Shown here: positions 16,685 to 24,296 of the stretch, in pieces
Layout: every line of letters begins with the position of its first letter
Position numbering within the stretch: position 1 is the first letter of the stretch
Assembly (NCBI GenBank): GCA_937903155.1
Contig: CALCZU010000124.1
Location: forward strand, 1 to 36,248
DNA: 36,248 nucleotides
Reading direction: 5' to 3'
DNA from: an uncultured Bdellovibrionales bacterium
Lineage (GTDB): Bacteria; Bdellovibrionota; FAC87; UBA2466
Position numbers and translations under genes: made by a program
Notes under the pieces: model-generated
What the model was told of the DNA's origin: nothing
The model's database searches: none
The model's input: only the letters and a program-made list of their open reading frames with translations

Positions 16685-17175
16685 GCGTGCTTCCTCGGTT
16701 CAAAAATTCCTAATGTGTTTTGAGTGACGCGGATCTTTTTCTGAAGCATCATCACCGCTTCAATCAATGTTTCCGGGCGCGGAGGACAACCCGGGACATA
16801 AACATCCACGGGGATCACTCGATCCACTCCTTTGAGAACATGATACCCTTCGTGCCAGTACGGTCCGCCTTTGTTTGCACAGCTTCCCATCGAAATCACC
16901 CATTTCGGATCGGGCATTTGATCGTAAAGGGTTCGAATTCGAGAAGCCATTTTCAAAGTGACCGTTCCCGCCACGATCATCAGATCGGATTGGCGAGGTG
17001 TTGCGCGAAAAACTCCGCAACCAAATCTTTCGAGATCGTAGTCCGCCGCACCTGTCGCCATCATTTCGATCGCGCAACATGCAAGGCCGAACGTCAGCGG
17101 CCAAAGAGAATTTTTTCTTCCCCAACTTAAAACTTCATCCACACTCGTCATCACTAAGCTATCTTGACTAAGCAC
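16681..17175 (-). CDS. nuoB: NADH-quinone oxidoreductase subunit B (set 1)
   Basis: The GTG at 17175 is chosen because AGGAGG lies nine bases upstream (17190-17185); the longer frame to 17217 runs through this ribosome site. The 164-residue product has all the cluster N2 ligands: the adjacent Cys pair in LACCAIEMM, the Cys in MGSCANKGG, and the Cys in VPGCPPRPE. N2 is the last iron-sulfur cluster before quinone. The loop reads SCANKGGPYWHEGYHVLKG, unlike the CASSGG form of the second NuoB in this window. No nuoA lies upstream; a structured intergenic region and a lysine-rich peptide gene on the opposite strand are there instead. Confidence 0.95.
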   Translation of the reverse strand: MLSQDSLVMTSVDEVLSWGRKNSLWPLTFGLACCAIEMMATGAADYDLERFGCGVFRATPRQSDLMIVAGTVTLKMASRIRTLYDQMPDPKWVISMGSCANKGGPYWHEGYHVLKGVDRVIPVDVYVPGCPPRPETLIEAVMMLQKKIRVTQNTLGIFEPRKHA

Positions 17176-17445
17176 TTTGATCCGCCTCCTGGTTTTGATC
17201 GAAGAAGAGAGTAGCAAGACGTTATTGTATTGTAAACTCGAAGTGGGGAGAGAAAGAGTTGTTTTGGGGATGATTTCGGTTTGAAAAAGAAGAAGAAGAC
17301 AAGAGAAAAATAAATTATTTTAAAAAAAGTTGATCTTTGGCTTGATCCAATTGAACTTTTGCGTCACACTAAGTGTGTGGGGTGAGTCCCATTCTGTAAG
17401 AGATCTCAACAAACAAACAACATCAACCATTAATGGGAGATAACA

Positions 17446-17526
17446 ATGGCAAAAAAGAAAAAAGCAAAAAAGAAAACCGCAAAGAAAAAAACTGCTCGTA
17501 AGGGCAAAAAGAAATCTCGCAAGTAG
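17446..17526 (+). CDS. 26-residue lysine-rich (histone-like) peptide
   Basis: A short open frame, ATG at 17446 and TAG at 17524-17526, encodes 26 residues of which 15 are Lys and 2 Arg, in the pattern AKKKxAKKKTAKKK, ending KKKSRK. GGGAGA lies about seven bases before the ATG. The composition resembles the Lys/Ala-rich tails of bacterial histone H1-like proteins, so nucleic-acid binding is plausible but unproven. It is flanked by the divergent nuoB operon and the convergent flagellin gene. The unusual composition and good ribosome site argue that it is translated; its small size keeps confidence moderate. Confidence 0.6.
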   Translation: MAKKKKAKKKTAKKKTARKGKKKSRK

Positions 17527-17546
17527 TTTTGAGATTTTTGGGGGCA

Positions 17547-17562
17547 GAAGTCGTAAGACTTC
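17547..17562. terminator. Small hairpin between the lysine-rich peptide and flagellin genes
   Basis: GAAGTC (17547-17552), loop GTAA and GACTTC (17557-17562) form a perfect 6-bp stem in the gap between the converging stops. No clear T-run follows on either strand, so termination activity is uncertain. Confidence 0.3.
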
Positions 17563-17567
17563 AAAAC

Positions 17568-18398
17568 TTAGCCTAAGAGTTTCAGAGCCATTTGCGGAGA
17601 AGCATTCGCCTGAGCCAAGACGGATAATCCAGCTTGGGTAAGGATTGATTGCTTCGTCATCTGAGAAGTCTCATAGGCAAAGTCAGCATCTCTAATCTGG
17701 GCAAAAGCAGCTTGCGTGTTTTCTTCATAGTGAGCCAAGCTTCCCAGAGCGGAATTCAGACGAGATTCGCCGGCGCCAATCGCCCCGCGGACGGCGGCGA
17801 TCTTGTCTAAAGCACCCGTAATCGGCTCTAGAGCATTTCGAGCATTCTCAGCGCTTTCCACACTTAAATCCCCGATACCTAATTCATCTAAATTGATCTT
17901 GAAGTTTGCAGCGACTAAAACTCTGTCCAAGCCTTCTCTATTGTTAGGTCCGACTTGAATTGCAATTTCTCCGCCTTCGCCGTTCAGAAGAGGGCGACCG
18001 TTGAAGAGAGTTGTTTCCGAGATACGATCCAACTCTTGTTTAAGCTGTTGGTATTCGTTATCGAGGTAGCCTCTCTCTTTGTCACCGTTGGTGTCAGAAG
18101 CTGCTTGGGTAGATAGCTCTTTCATTCTGACTACGATGTTCGTGACTTCGTTCAAAGCACCGTCTGCTGTTTGAAGGAGGTAAAATCCGTCATGAGCATT
18201 CTTGATGTTTTGTCCGGTAGCTCGAATCGTTGAGCGTAAGCTCTCAGAGATGGCTAACCCAGCGGCATCATCCATTGCTTTGGTGATTCGCGATCCAGAC
18301 GCCATTTTCTCCTGAGTATGTTGGAGATTCTCGCGGTTGGTCGACAGCCTATGCTGAGAGACTAATGATTGTACGTTTGTGTTTATTCGAAGACCCAT
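17568..18398 (-). CDS. fliC: Flagellin
   Basis: A 276-residue flagellin consisting of the conserved N-terminal (about 1-140) and C-terminal (about 190-276) D0/D1 regions. Typical blocks are the N-terminal MGLRINTNVQSL, KMASGSRITKAMDDAAGLAIS, LQTADGALNEV, RIRDADFAYETSQMTK-like text (actual QIRDADFA) and the closing QANASPQMALKLLG. The variable D2/D3 domains are almost absent, as in the short flagellins of Bdellovibrio and relatives. It is exported by the flagellar type III system and polymerises into the filament. The ATG has GGAGGA five bases upstream. The leader carries several palindromes (18440-18514). No other flagellar gene is in the window. Confidence 0.96.
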   Translation of the reverse strand: MGLRINTNVQSLVSQHRLSTNRENLQHTQEKMASGSRITKAMDDAAGLAISESLRSTIRATGQNIKNAHDGFYLLQTADGALNEVTNIVVRMKELSTQAASDTNGDKERGYLDNEYQQLKQELDRISETTLFNGRPLLNGEGGEIAIQVGPNNREGLDRVLVAANFKINLDELGIGDLSVESAENARNALEPITGALDKIAAVRGAIGAGESRLNSALGSLAHYEENTQAAFAQIRDADFAYETSQMTKQSILTQAGLSVLAQANASPQMALKLLG

Positions 18399-18699
18399 AC
18401 TATCCTCCGTTGATATCCCTGAAACCGTCTTGGTTTTTCCACGATATCCTTATCGTGTTTGAGCATCTTGCTCAGAGATGAGTCTTAAGCTTTATGAACA
18501 GGTAATATTTCCTGCTCACAGAATCATTCGACACTTATCCGGAAGAGCTTTAGAGAAAAGTGAAAGAAATGTTAAAAACTTTTGTGGGGAATTTCACAAT
18601 GCCTCTAGACTCACTGAGTTATTCTATCTAAACTCTAATCTTCACAGGGGGTTAGCAATTCATTCCCATTTTGCATTTGGAACGCTATACTAGTTCCAA
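18399..18699. promoter_or_regulatory. Divergent control region between flagellin and receiver genes
   Basis: No gene is seen in these 301 bases. On the flagellin side there are tandem palindromes: CACGATA/TATCGTG with a four-base loop (18440-18457), TGAGCA/TGCTCA with a three-base loop (18460-18474), and CAGGTAATATTTCCTG (18499-18514), which is a palindrome with one mismatched pair. The CGATAA inside the first resembles a sigma28 -10 element, but no matching -35 was found. The right end holds the receiver-gene promoter with its own inverted repeat. Confidence 0.5.
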
Positions 18700-18702
18700 A
18701 TG
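18674..18702 (+). promoter_or_regulatory. Inverted repeat enclosing the -10 box and start codon of the receiver gene
   Basis: CATTTGGAAC (18674-18683) and GTTCCAAATG (18693-18702) are perfect 10-bp arms around a nine-base centre that contains TATACT (18686-18691), a strong -10 box. The last three bases of the right arm are the ATG. Transcription from this -10 would begin around 18698-18700, giving a leaderless or nearly leaderless message. No Shine-Dalgarno is present. Confidence 0.6.
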
Positions 18703-19542
18703 AGACAAAAAATCCTTCTAATAGATGACAGTGTCACGGTCCAAAAGGTAGTTTCGCTCTCTTTGGATAAAAACAAATTTCAACTTCTGATTGCGAGAAA
18801 CCGTACGGAAGCTTCCCGTTTTATCGTCGATGAGAACCCCGAACTGATTTTGGTAAGTGATCAGGTCGCCGACGTAGACGTGGCCACGTTTCCGAAAGAA
18901 GTCGAAACCTGGCTCGGCCGCACTCACAACATGTCTCCGATGGTTTTGATTACGAGTGAAAATATTCAAGAAGCAAAACACTATAAGACGGTTCTAAGAA
19001 AACCTTTTACGCCGCAAACTCTGACGGCGCTGATTTCTGTCCATGCGGAAAAAGAAACGACGCCGGAAATGCTCTGGGCCAAGCCTAAAGCGATGGCGAA
19101 CTTCGCGGATGATTTTGAAGATCAAAAATTGCAAAAAGTCTTTAATGACGCATTCTCTGAAGAGGGGAAGCTTGTCGATGAGACTTTTCAGTCCGTTCAG
19201 ACAGTTCAGCCAAGTCTGTCTGTTCGATCGGAAGCAAAACCTCAAACTTCTAAAACCAGCAACTTGTGGAGTGCTGAAGCCGCAGCCCCTGTTCCGGCAA
19301 CTCCCCGAAAGGATCAGTCGATGCACAGCGAAACAAATCCGGTGTTAAGCAGCAGTGATTCGATGGCGTATAAGGCGAAGCTTGAAAGTGAAGTGGCCAG
19401 TCGGTTAGATAAAGAAAATCTAACACTCGTCGTCGAAAGAGTTTTAAACAAAATCTTGCCGCCGATTGTCGAGAGAATCGTTGCCGAAAGACTTGACCAA
19501 CTCTTGACAGAACAAGACGGCGCTTCTGACTTAAAAGTATGA
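18700..19542 (+). CDS. Receiver-like regulator with C-terminal helical tail
   Basis: A 280-residue protein. Residues 1-115 fit the response-regulator receiver fold: acidic pair D9-D10 (LLIDDS), the conserved Thr region VLITSE and the LRKPF lysine. The position where the phosphoacceptor Asp is expected reads PELILVSDQV, so a Ser (53) sits there and Asp 54 is one residue later; phosphorylation is therefore doubtful. Residues about 120-225 are a disordered linker. The tail (VERVLNKILPPIVERIVAERLDQLL) is an amphipathic helix of a kind seen after receivers in myxobacterial and Bdellovibrio-like proteins. No DNA-binding domain is present. It overlaps birA by four bases and leads a five-gene run. 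Confidence 0.85.
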   Translation: MRQKILLIDDSVTVQKVVSLSLDKNKFQLLIARNRTEASRFIVDENPELILVSDQVADVDVATFPKEVETWLGRTHNMSPMVLITSENIQEAKHYKTVLRKPFTPQTLTALISVHAEKETTPEMLWAKPKAMANFADDFEDQKLQKVFNDAFSEEGKLVDETFQSVQTVQPSLSVRSEAKPQTSKTSNLWSAEAAAPVPATPRKDQSMHSETNPVLSSSDSMAYKAKLESEVASRLDKENLTLVVERVLNKILPPIVERIVAERLDQLLTEQDGASDLKV

Positions 19543-20330
19543 CACCTACTTCCAAAGTTTACCGATTCGAGTCCGTTCATTCGACGAATCTAAAGATGAA
19601 AGAGCTCATCCATAAAGGAGGGGCTCAGTCGGGGACAGTTGTTGTTGCAGAGCATCAAACTGAAGGCCGCGGTCGACTCGGAAGAAGTTGGGCTTCTCCG
19701 GTGGGGGGGTTGTATGTCTCGCTGCTCTGGGTTCCGAAAAATCCGAAGCGAATGACGGACTTTTCGATCCTCGCTGGACTTGCGGTGAGTCAAACCGTGA
19801 AAGCCCTTCTGCCGAAGTCAAAAGACGTCAGTGTGAAGTGGCCGAATGACTGCTTAGTCGATTGGAAGAAGATCGCAGGTGTCCTCTGTGAAACCGTGGG
19901 TGATCCGCCGTCGGCTGTGATCATTGGGATGGGAATCAACGTCAATACCAAGGCCTCCGATCTCGAGCCGTTTTTGAAAAACCCTTTTTCGGCAACCTCG
20001 ATGCTGCTTGAGACTGAGGGAGATCAGCCTATCGACGTAGTTTTGGAGACCCTTTTAACTAAGATTTTTCAGCTTTTTGCAGTATATGAAAAAGAAGGTT
20101 TTGCGGCGATTCGATATTTGTGGGAAAAGAACTGTCTTATGGTAGGCAAAAAGATTGAATTACGCGATCCAGGCTATCAGCCTGCGGATGGCGACCGGGG
20201 AAAAACCACCGGTTTTTTTCTGGGAATAGATGATTCCGGGGCTCTTCTGCTTGCAAAACAGAAGAAGGACGACGAAAAAATGGTGACGACAAGTTATATC
20301 TCCGGAGAAATTGCATGCTTTTGGCCCTAG
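19539..20330 (+). CDS. birA: Biotin--[acetyl-CoA-carboxylase] ligase, monofunctional
   Basis: A 263-residue class I biotin-protein ligase without the N-terminal winged-helix repressor domain. Key motifs: VHSTN near residue 9, the biotinyl-AMP loop GRGRLGRSWASP near 43-54, KWPNDC near 100, KIAGVLCE and IGMGINVNT. A C-terminal SH3-like part (MVGKKIELRDPG, GIDDSGALLL) is also present. It makes biotinyl-5'-AMP and transfers biotin to the lysine of BCCP in the cytoplasm. Its ATG overlaps the end of the receiver gene (ATGA), and its 3' end overlaps coaX by 16 bases. birA next to coaX is a common bacterial pairing of cofactor genes. Confidence 0.95.
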   Translation: MTPTSKVYRFESVHSTNLKMKELIHKGGAQSGTVVVAEHQTEGRGRLGRSWASPVGGLYVSLLWVPKNPKRMTDFSILAGLAVSQTVKALLPKSKDVSVKWPNDCLVDWKKIAGVLCETVGDPPSAVIIGMGINVNTKASDLEPFLKNPFSATSMLLETEGDQPIDVVLETLLTKIFQLFAVYEKEGFAAIRYLWEKNCLMVGKKIELRDPGYQPADGDRGKTTGFFLGIDDSGALLLAKQKKDDEKMVTTSYISGEIACFWP

Positions 20331-21085
20331 ATATTGGGAACTCGCAAACATCCTACGGAATTTTTGAGAATAAAAAGCTCCTCTACCACTGGCGATCCGA
20401 ATCCAAACCGACTCGCACGGCCGATGAGTACGCGGCTTTTTTATTTCCACTTTTGCAAAATGCGAATCTCTTAAAAGGTCCTTGGGAAGGGATTGCGATT
20501 TGTTCGGTCGTGCCTCCCGTAGAACAGGTCTTCGAAGTTTTTTGTAAGCAGTATCTTAAGATGACGCCTTTTAAGGTTCGTCATGAAGCGCGCTTGCCGT
20601 TTACTTTGAATGTCGACATGCCGCAGGAAGTGGGCGCAGATAGAATTGCGAACACGGCTTATGCGGTTAGCCACTTAAATCTTCCGGCAATCGTGGTGGA
20701 TTTGGGCACCGCGACTACATTAGATGTCATTACCGCAAATAAAACTTACGAGGGTGGGGCGATCCTTCCTGGGATTCGGATGGGTTTTGATTCTTTGAGC
20801 TCAAAAACTTCGCTCCTTCCCATGGTCGATGTGGGATTTCCTTCGTCACCGATTGGAAAAAATACGGCGACCTGTATTCAGAGCGGGATATTATTTGGTT
20901 ACATCGATGCGATTGATGGACTGGTTCAACGTACGGAAAAGCAGCTCGGCTCGAAATGTGACATCGCTTTAACCGGCGGGCTTTCTGAGCTTCTTTCAAA
21001 ACATTTAAAAAGCAAACACCGACTTCTCCCGAATCTGACGCTAGAAGGAATTGAAATCCTCTTTCAATTGAATTCGAAGGTATGA
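20315..21085 (+). CDS. coaX: Type III pantothenate kinase
   Basis: A 256-residue member of the ASKHA superfamily with the CoaX marks: N-terminal DIGNSQT phosphate loop, ICSVVPP, PQEVGADRIANTAY near residue 107, DLGTATTLDV near 129, GGAILPGI near 147, and GKNTATCIQSG near 182. It phosphorylates pantothenate, the first step of CoA synthesis, and unlike CoaA it is not inhibited by CoA and needs a monovalent cation. It starts inside the end of birA and overlaps the following membrane-protein gene by four bases (ATGA). All catalytic motifs look intact. Confidence 0.96.
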   Translation: MLLALDIGNSQTSYGIFENKKLLYHWRSESKPTRTADEYAAFLFPLLQNANLLKGPWEGIAICSVVPPVEQVFEVFCKQYLKMTPFKVRHEARLPFTLNVDMPQEVGADRIANTAYAVSHLNLPAIVVDLGTATTLDVITANKTYEGGAILPGIRMGFDSLSSKTSLLPMVDVGFPSSPIGKNTATCIQSGILFGYIDAIDGLVQRTEKQLGSKCDIALTGGLSELLSKHLKSKHRLLPNLTLEGIEILFQLNSKV

Positions 21086-22803
21086 AAGAGCAAGGGAAGG
21101 CAGAGGAGAATTCTTTTTCGATCGCGACCGCATTGGTTTTGCTTTTTCCGTTATGTCTTCTTTTTTACGGAAGCACGACCGGTTTTACGAGTGATTGGTA
21201 TAACTCGATTTGGATGATGGGATACCAAAAATATTCTTATCTCTATCATGGGATTTTCTCGGATGTGTACAATACATGTGACCTTGTCGGAAATCCGCAG
21301 GCGGTTTTCTATGGCCACCTTTTTTATCCGTTAATGGGGCTTTTAAGTATTCCTGTCGGGCCACACATCGCACTGAGATGGGCAGTAATCGCTGTCTGTC
21401 TTTTGGAGTTTCTCATTGTTTATCGGACGGTGAAGCGATTTTCGGAAAATGGGTTTGTGGCTTTTGTCGTTGCGGTTTTATTCTCGTGGTCCGTTTACCC
21501 TTTAACGAATCTTTACACCCGGAGCGCACTTCCTGAGTTTTTTGCGGGTAAGTTCTTAGTGATTCTTCTTTGCTCACTCTTAAATCTCATCAAAAGCACC
21601 GATCGATTTGAGAAAAATGCTTGGACTTGGATGTATGCGGTTTTCTTATCGCTCTGTCTCGGCACTCATCCTATCACCGCATTTTATGGAAGTTTGATGG
21701 TGGTGCTTTGTTTTGTCTCTCTTTTTCGAAAACGCGAAGATGTGATTCTCTTTTTGGTCGGTTCAGTGGGGGCGGGCCTGGTGATTTTGCCTTGGGTTTT
21801 GGCGCTTTTATTGTTTTCGAAGGAACTGAGTATCGCGAAAGCTCTCGCCGAATTTAATCCGATGTTTCACGCCGGGATTGATACCTGGTGGGTCCGACTT
21901 TTTCCGCTCCCCCTCGATTTGCGAGCTCTGCATGGAGGGTATGCGGTTCCGACGCCGAATTTAGATGCTCAAATCAATTTTCCGCTTCTTGTTTTTGCGG
22001 TCTTTTTGGGCGTTCGGACGAAGGCCTACACTTCGAAAGCATTTTGGGGATTTGTTTCCTTACTCATTTTTTGCTGGGCAGTTTCGGTGGGGTGGATTCC
22101 AACGAATTTTGCGAACTCGATCTTAAAAAAGATTCAGATTCTTTATCGGTGGGCGGCTCTGATCAATATCATCCTGCTATTTTGGGTTTTATTTCTCTGT
22201 AGGCGATCGGTTGTTTTATTTCGGAATGAGATGGCAAAAACACGAGAAGTGTTAATGCTAACGCTTGGAATGGCATTTTGTGCCGTGGCTCTCAAGCTTG
22301 TCCATGCTTATCCGATTACCCATGAAGCCACCCAATTTGGATATAGTGCTCTAGTGACGGAAAAAGAATTTAGCTCGGTTCCTCGAAGCTTCTACAGCTC
22401 TGGCGATTATGTCGTTCGGAATGATTATCGTTTATTTGATCCGAAAACCGAAAGCCTTCAAGGAGAAGCGGTTTTTGAAGTCGGAGAGGGAAAAGATTTT
22501 GGAAGCGTAAAACCCTATTCCCTAGCAGGCCGTTCGCCGGGATGGTATGCAACCCGAGTTCTCGTTTTTCCCTGGAACGAGTTGAGAATCAACGGTAACT
22601 TGATTGAAAAAGACCGGCTCCTCCGCGCTTCTGATAAATTCATTTTCCGTTACGACGGAGAAGCCCATCCCGTTTTGACTTATGAATTTAAACCCCCAAT
22701 GTATTGGAAAATTTCGCGAGTCGTCGGCGCACTTTTGTTTGGCCTGTTACTGCTTTTCCCCTTTGTTTTCTATCGAAAGCTTAAAAAGAGTTTCCTGTGT
22801 TAA
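21082..22803 (+). CDS. Polytopic membrane protein, GT-C-glycosyltransferase-like
   Basis: A 573-residue protein with about 10-12 membrane helices in residues 12-430, a soluble region at about 440-545 rich in strands, and a final helix (VVGALLFGLLLLFPFVFY) with a basic tail. The layout, the acidic/aromatic first loop (GFTSDWYN) and phrases such as TRSALPEFFAG resemble uncharacterised GT-C-fold or YfhO/PMT-related membrane proteins (the PTPS-related membrane family PF10131 is one candidate). It would transfer sugars from a lipid donor on the outer face of the inner membrane; this is inference. It is coupled to coaX by a four-base overlap and overlaps the next membrane-protein gene by seven bases. 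Confidence 0.7.
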   Translation: MKEQGKAEENSFSIATALVLLFPLCLLFYGSTTGFTSDWYNSIWMMGYQKYSYLYHGIFSDVYNTCDLVGNPQAVFYGHLFYPLMGLLSIPVGPHIALRWAVIAVCLLEFLIVYRTVKRFSENGFVAFVVAVLFSWSVYPLTNLYTRSALPEFFAGKFLVILLCSLLNLIKSTDRFEKNAWTWMYAVFLSLCLGTHPITAFYGSLMVVLCFVSLFRKREDVILFLVGSVGAGLVILPWVLALLLFSKELSIAKALAEFNPMFHAGIDTWWVRLFPLPLDLRALHGGYAVPTPNLDAQINFPLLVFAVFLGVRTKAYTSKAFWGFVSLLIFCWAVSVGWIPTNFANSILKKIQILYRWAALINIILLFWVLFLCRRSVVLFRNEMAKTREVLMLTLGMAFCAVALKLVHAYPITHEATQFGYSALVTEKEFSSVPRSFYSSGDYVVRNDYRLFDPKTESLQGEAVFEVGEGKDFGSVKPYSLAGRSPGWYATRVLVFPWNELRINGNLIEKDRLLRASDKFIFRYDGEAHPVLTYEFKPPMYWKISRVVGALLFGLLLLFPFVFYRKLKKSFLC

Positions 22804-24296
22804 AAAAAACTGAGTTTGAAAAATCCTACGCATTCTTTTTTTTGGTGCTTTTCGCAGTGTATCTGCCCGTCTTACAGACACATTACCTGCATACCGATGA
22901 CTATTTCTGGTCCAAATGGGGGGAGTGGAATTACAAAGCGGTTCTTAGCTTCATGGGCTCGATAGGAAGACCCGGAGGCGCGATACTTTATTGGGCGTTT
23001 TCCAAGATACAGAATTTCCGAGATGTTTATTTGTTTCGTTTACTTGCGGTCTTAAATGGCGCTCTGATTGCGTGGCTGCTCGCGGGCGATTTGCGCAAAA
23101 CGGGAGTGAGAAAAGAAATTGCAGCGCTCTTGGCTTTAATCGTCGGAACTTTGCCATCGTTCCAGATCTTTGCTTCTTACGTTTCGACCCTTCCTCACAG
23201 TGTCAGCGTGACTTTGGCGCTTTTGGCTTTACGGTATCAAGGACGCTTTTTCGTTTCGTCACTGCTACTCGCGTTGGCGTTCAGTTTTAATCAAGTGGGA
23301 GCTCTTTTCTTTGTCGTAGGAATTTTTACGCGAATCATTCTTTGTCCGCCGCACGAACTAAAATCTTTTCTTCTAAAAGGTGGAAGGGCTTTATTTCAGA
23401 TATTAGCGGCGGGGATGTTTGTTTATTACATCGTATTTAGAATTTATCTCGCGATGACCCATTCAGAAATGGGAGGAAAATATGATCCTTCTCTTTTCGT
23501 ACAAGATTACACGGCACGAGCACGGTGGTTTTTCAACGGCGCGCTGTTTGAGGCGGCAAATTTGTGGAATCTACACTCGAGACATCTGATTCCCGGCATT
23601 TTATTAGCTATTTTTCTCGGTTTTTGGGCGGTGGAAGCCTCTAAAACCCCCAAAAAAGAGAGAAAATGGGTCGGCTTTCAGGGAGTTTTCGCACTTTTGT
23701 GTTTTCCTGTCGGCTTTGCAATTAGTCTGGTGAGTTTAAGTCCTTCGCTGGAGTATCGAACGTATCCGGTTTTAGGAACGCTGTGTCTTTTTCTTCCTGC
23801 GCTGTATGTCTATAAATCGGTCGCCTCGAATGAAAAGAGAGTGTGGTTCATGAGTTACATTCTTCTTTTGATATTATTTCTAGGGGGAACTACAGCCAAT
23901 CAAGCGGTGTTTAAATTCTTTGCGTTTCCAGACTCGGTTGAATACCGATTTGTCCGCAATCATATTCGCCAGTATTTAAGCTCGGGAAAAAACTTACAGT
24001 GGGTGCATCTCATTAAAGCTCGAGGTCCGATCGCGGCGCCGTTTGAACATCACGACTTTGGTGAGCCGACGGTACGACATGAATACAATATCCGATCGTT
24101 TGTACTCGCGGCACTTTCAGAGACTAGCGCTAAAGCCCCTATACGAATTACTTTCGGGCAGGATGCCAATTCGAGAAATGCTGTGGAATTGCTCGCTCGT
24201 AATCCGGACAAAGTCCAGTTTGAAGCAACCGTTCATTCGCTCGACTCTGCTTCGGATATTCTCATCATTGATTTAACGAGGGTAGACTTGAAATAG
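22797..24296 (+). CDS. Polytopic membrane protein, GT-C-glycosyltransferase-like
   Basis: A 499-residue protein starting at GTG 22797 inside the end of the previous gene. About ten membrane helices cover residues 10-375, followed by a soluble C-terminal part (about 380-499). The first periplasmic loop carries LHTDDYFWSKWG; an acidic pair in this place is the catalytic signature of GT-C enzymes such as PMT and ArnT. The function is inferred: transfer of a polyprenyl-phosphate-linked sugar to an envelope acceptor. Its neighbour is of the same general type, so the two may act on one glycan. Its 3' end overlaps the converging desaturase gene by 32 bases. Confidence 0.7.
   Translation: MLKKTEFEKSYAFFFLVLFAVYLPVLQTHYLHTDDYFWSKWGEWNYKAVLSFMGSIGRPGGAILYWAFSKIQNFRDVYLFRLLAVLNGALIAWLLAGDLRKTGVRKEIAALLALIVGTLPSFQIFASYVSTLPHSVSVTLALLALRYQGRFFVSSLLLALAFSFNQVGALFFVVGIFTRIILCPPHELKSFLLKGGRALFQILAAGMFVYYIVFRIYLAMTHSEMGGKYDPSLFVQDYTARARWFFNGALFEAANLWNLHSRHLIPGILLAIFLGFWAVEASKTPKKERKWVGFQGVFALLCFPVGFAISLVSLSPSLEYRTYPVLGTLCLFLPALYVYKSVASNEKRVWFMSYILLLILFLGGTTANQAVFKFFAFPDSVEYRFVRNHIRQYLSSGKNLQWVHLIKARGPIAAPFEHHDFGEPTVRHEYNIRSFVLAALSETSAKAPIRITFGQDANSRNAVELLARNPDKVQFEATVHSLDSASDILIIDLTRVDLK

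Noticed and set aside
16720..17130. 136-codon open frame antisense to nuoB of set 1
   Set aside because: It is a shadow of a conserved gene with all cluster ligands in the sense frame.
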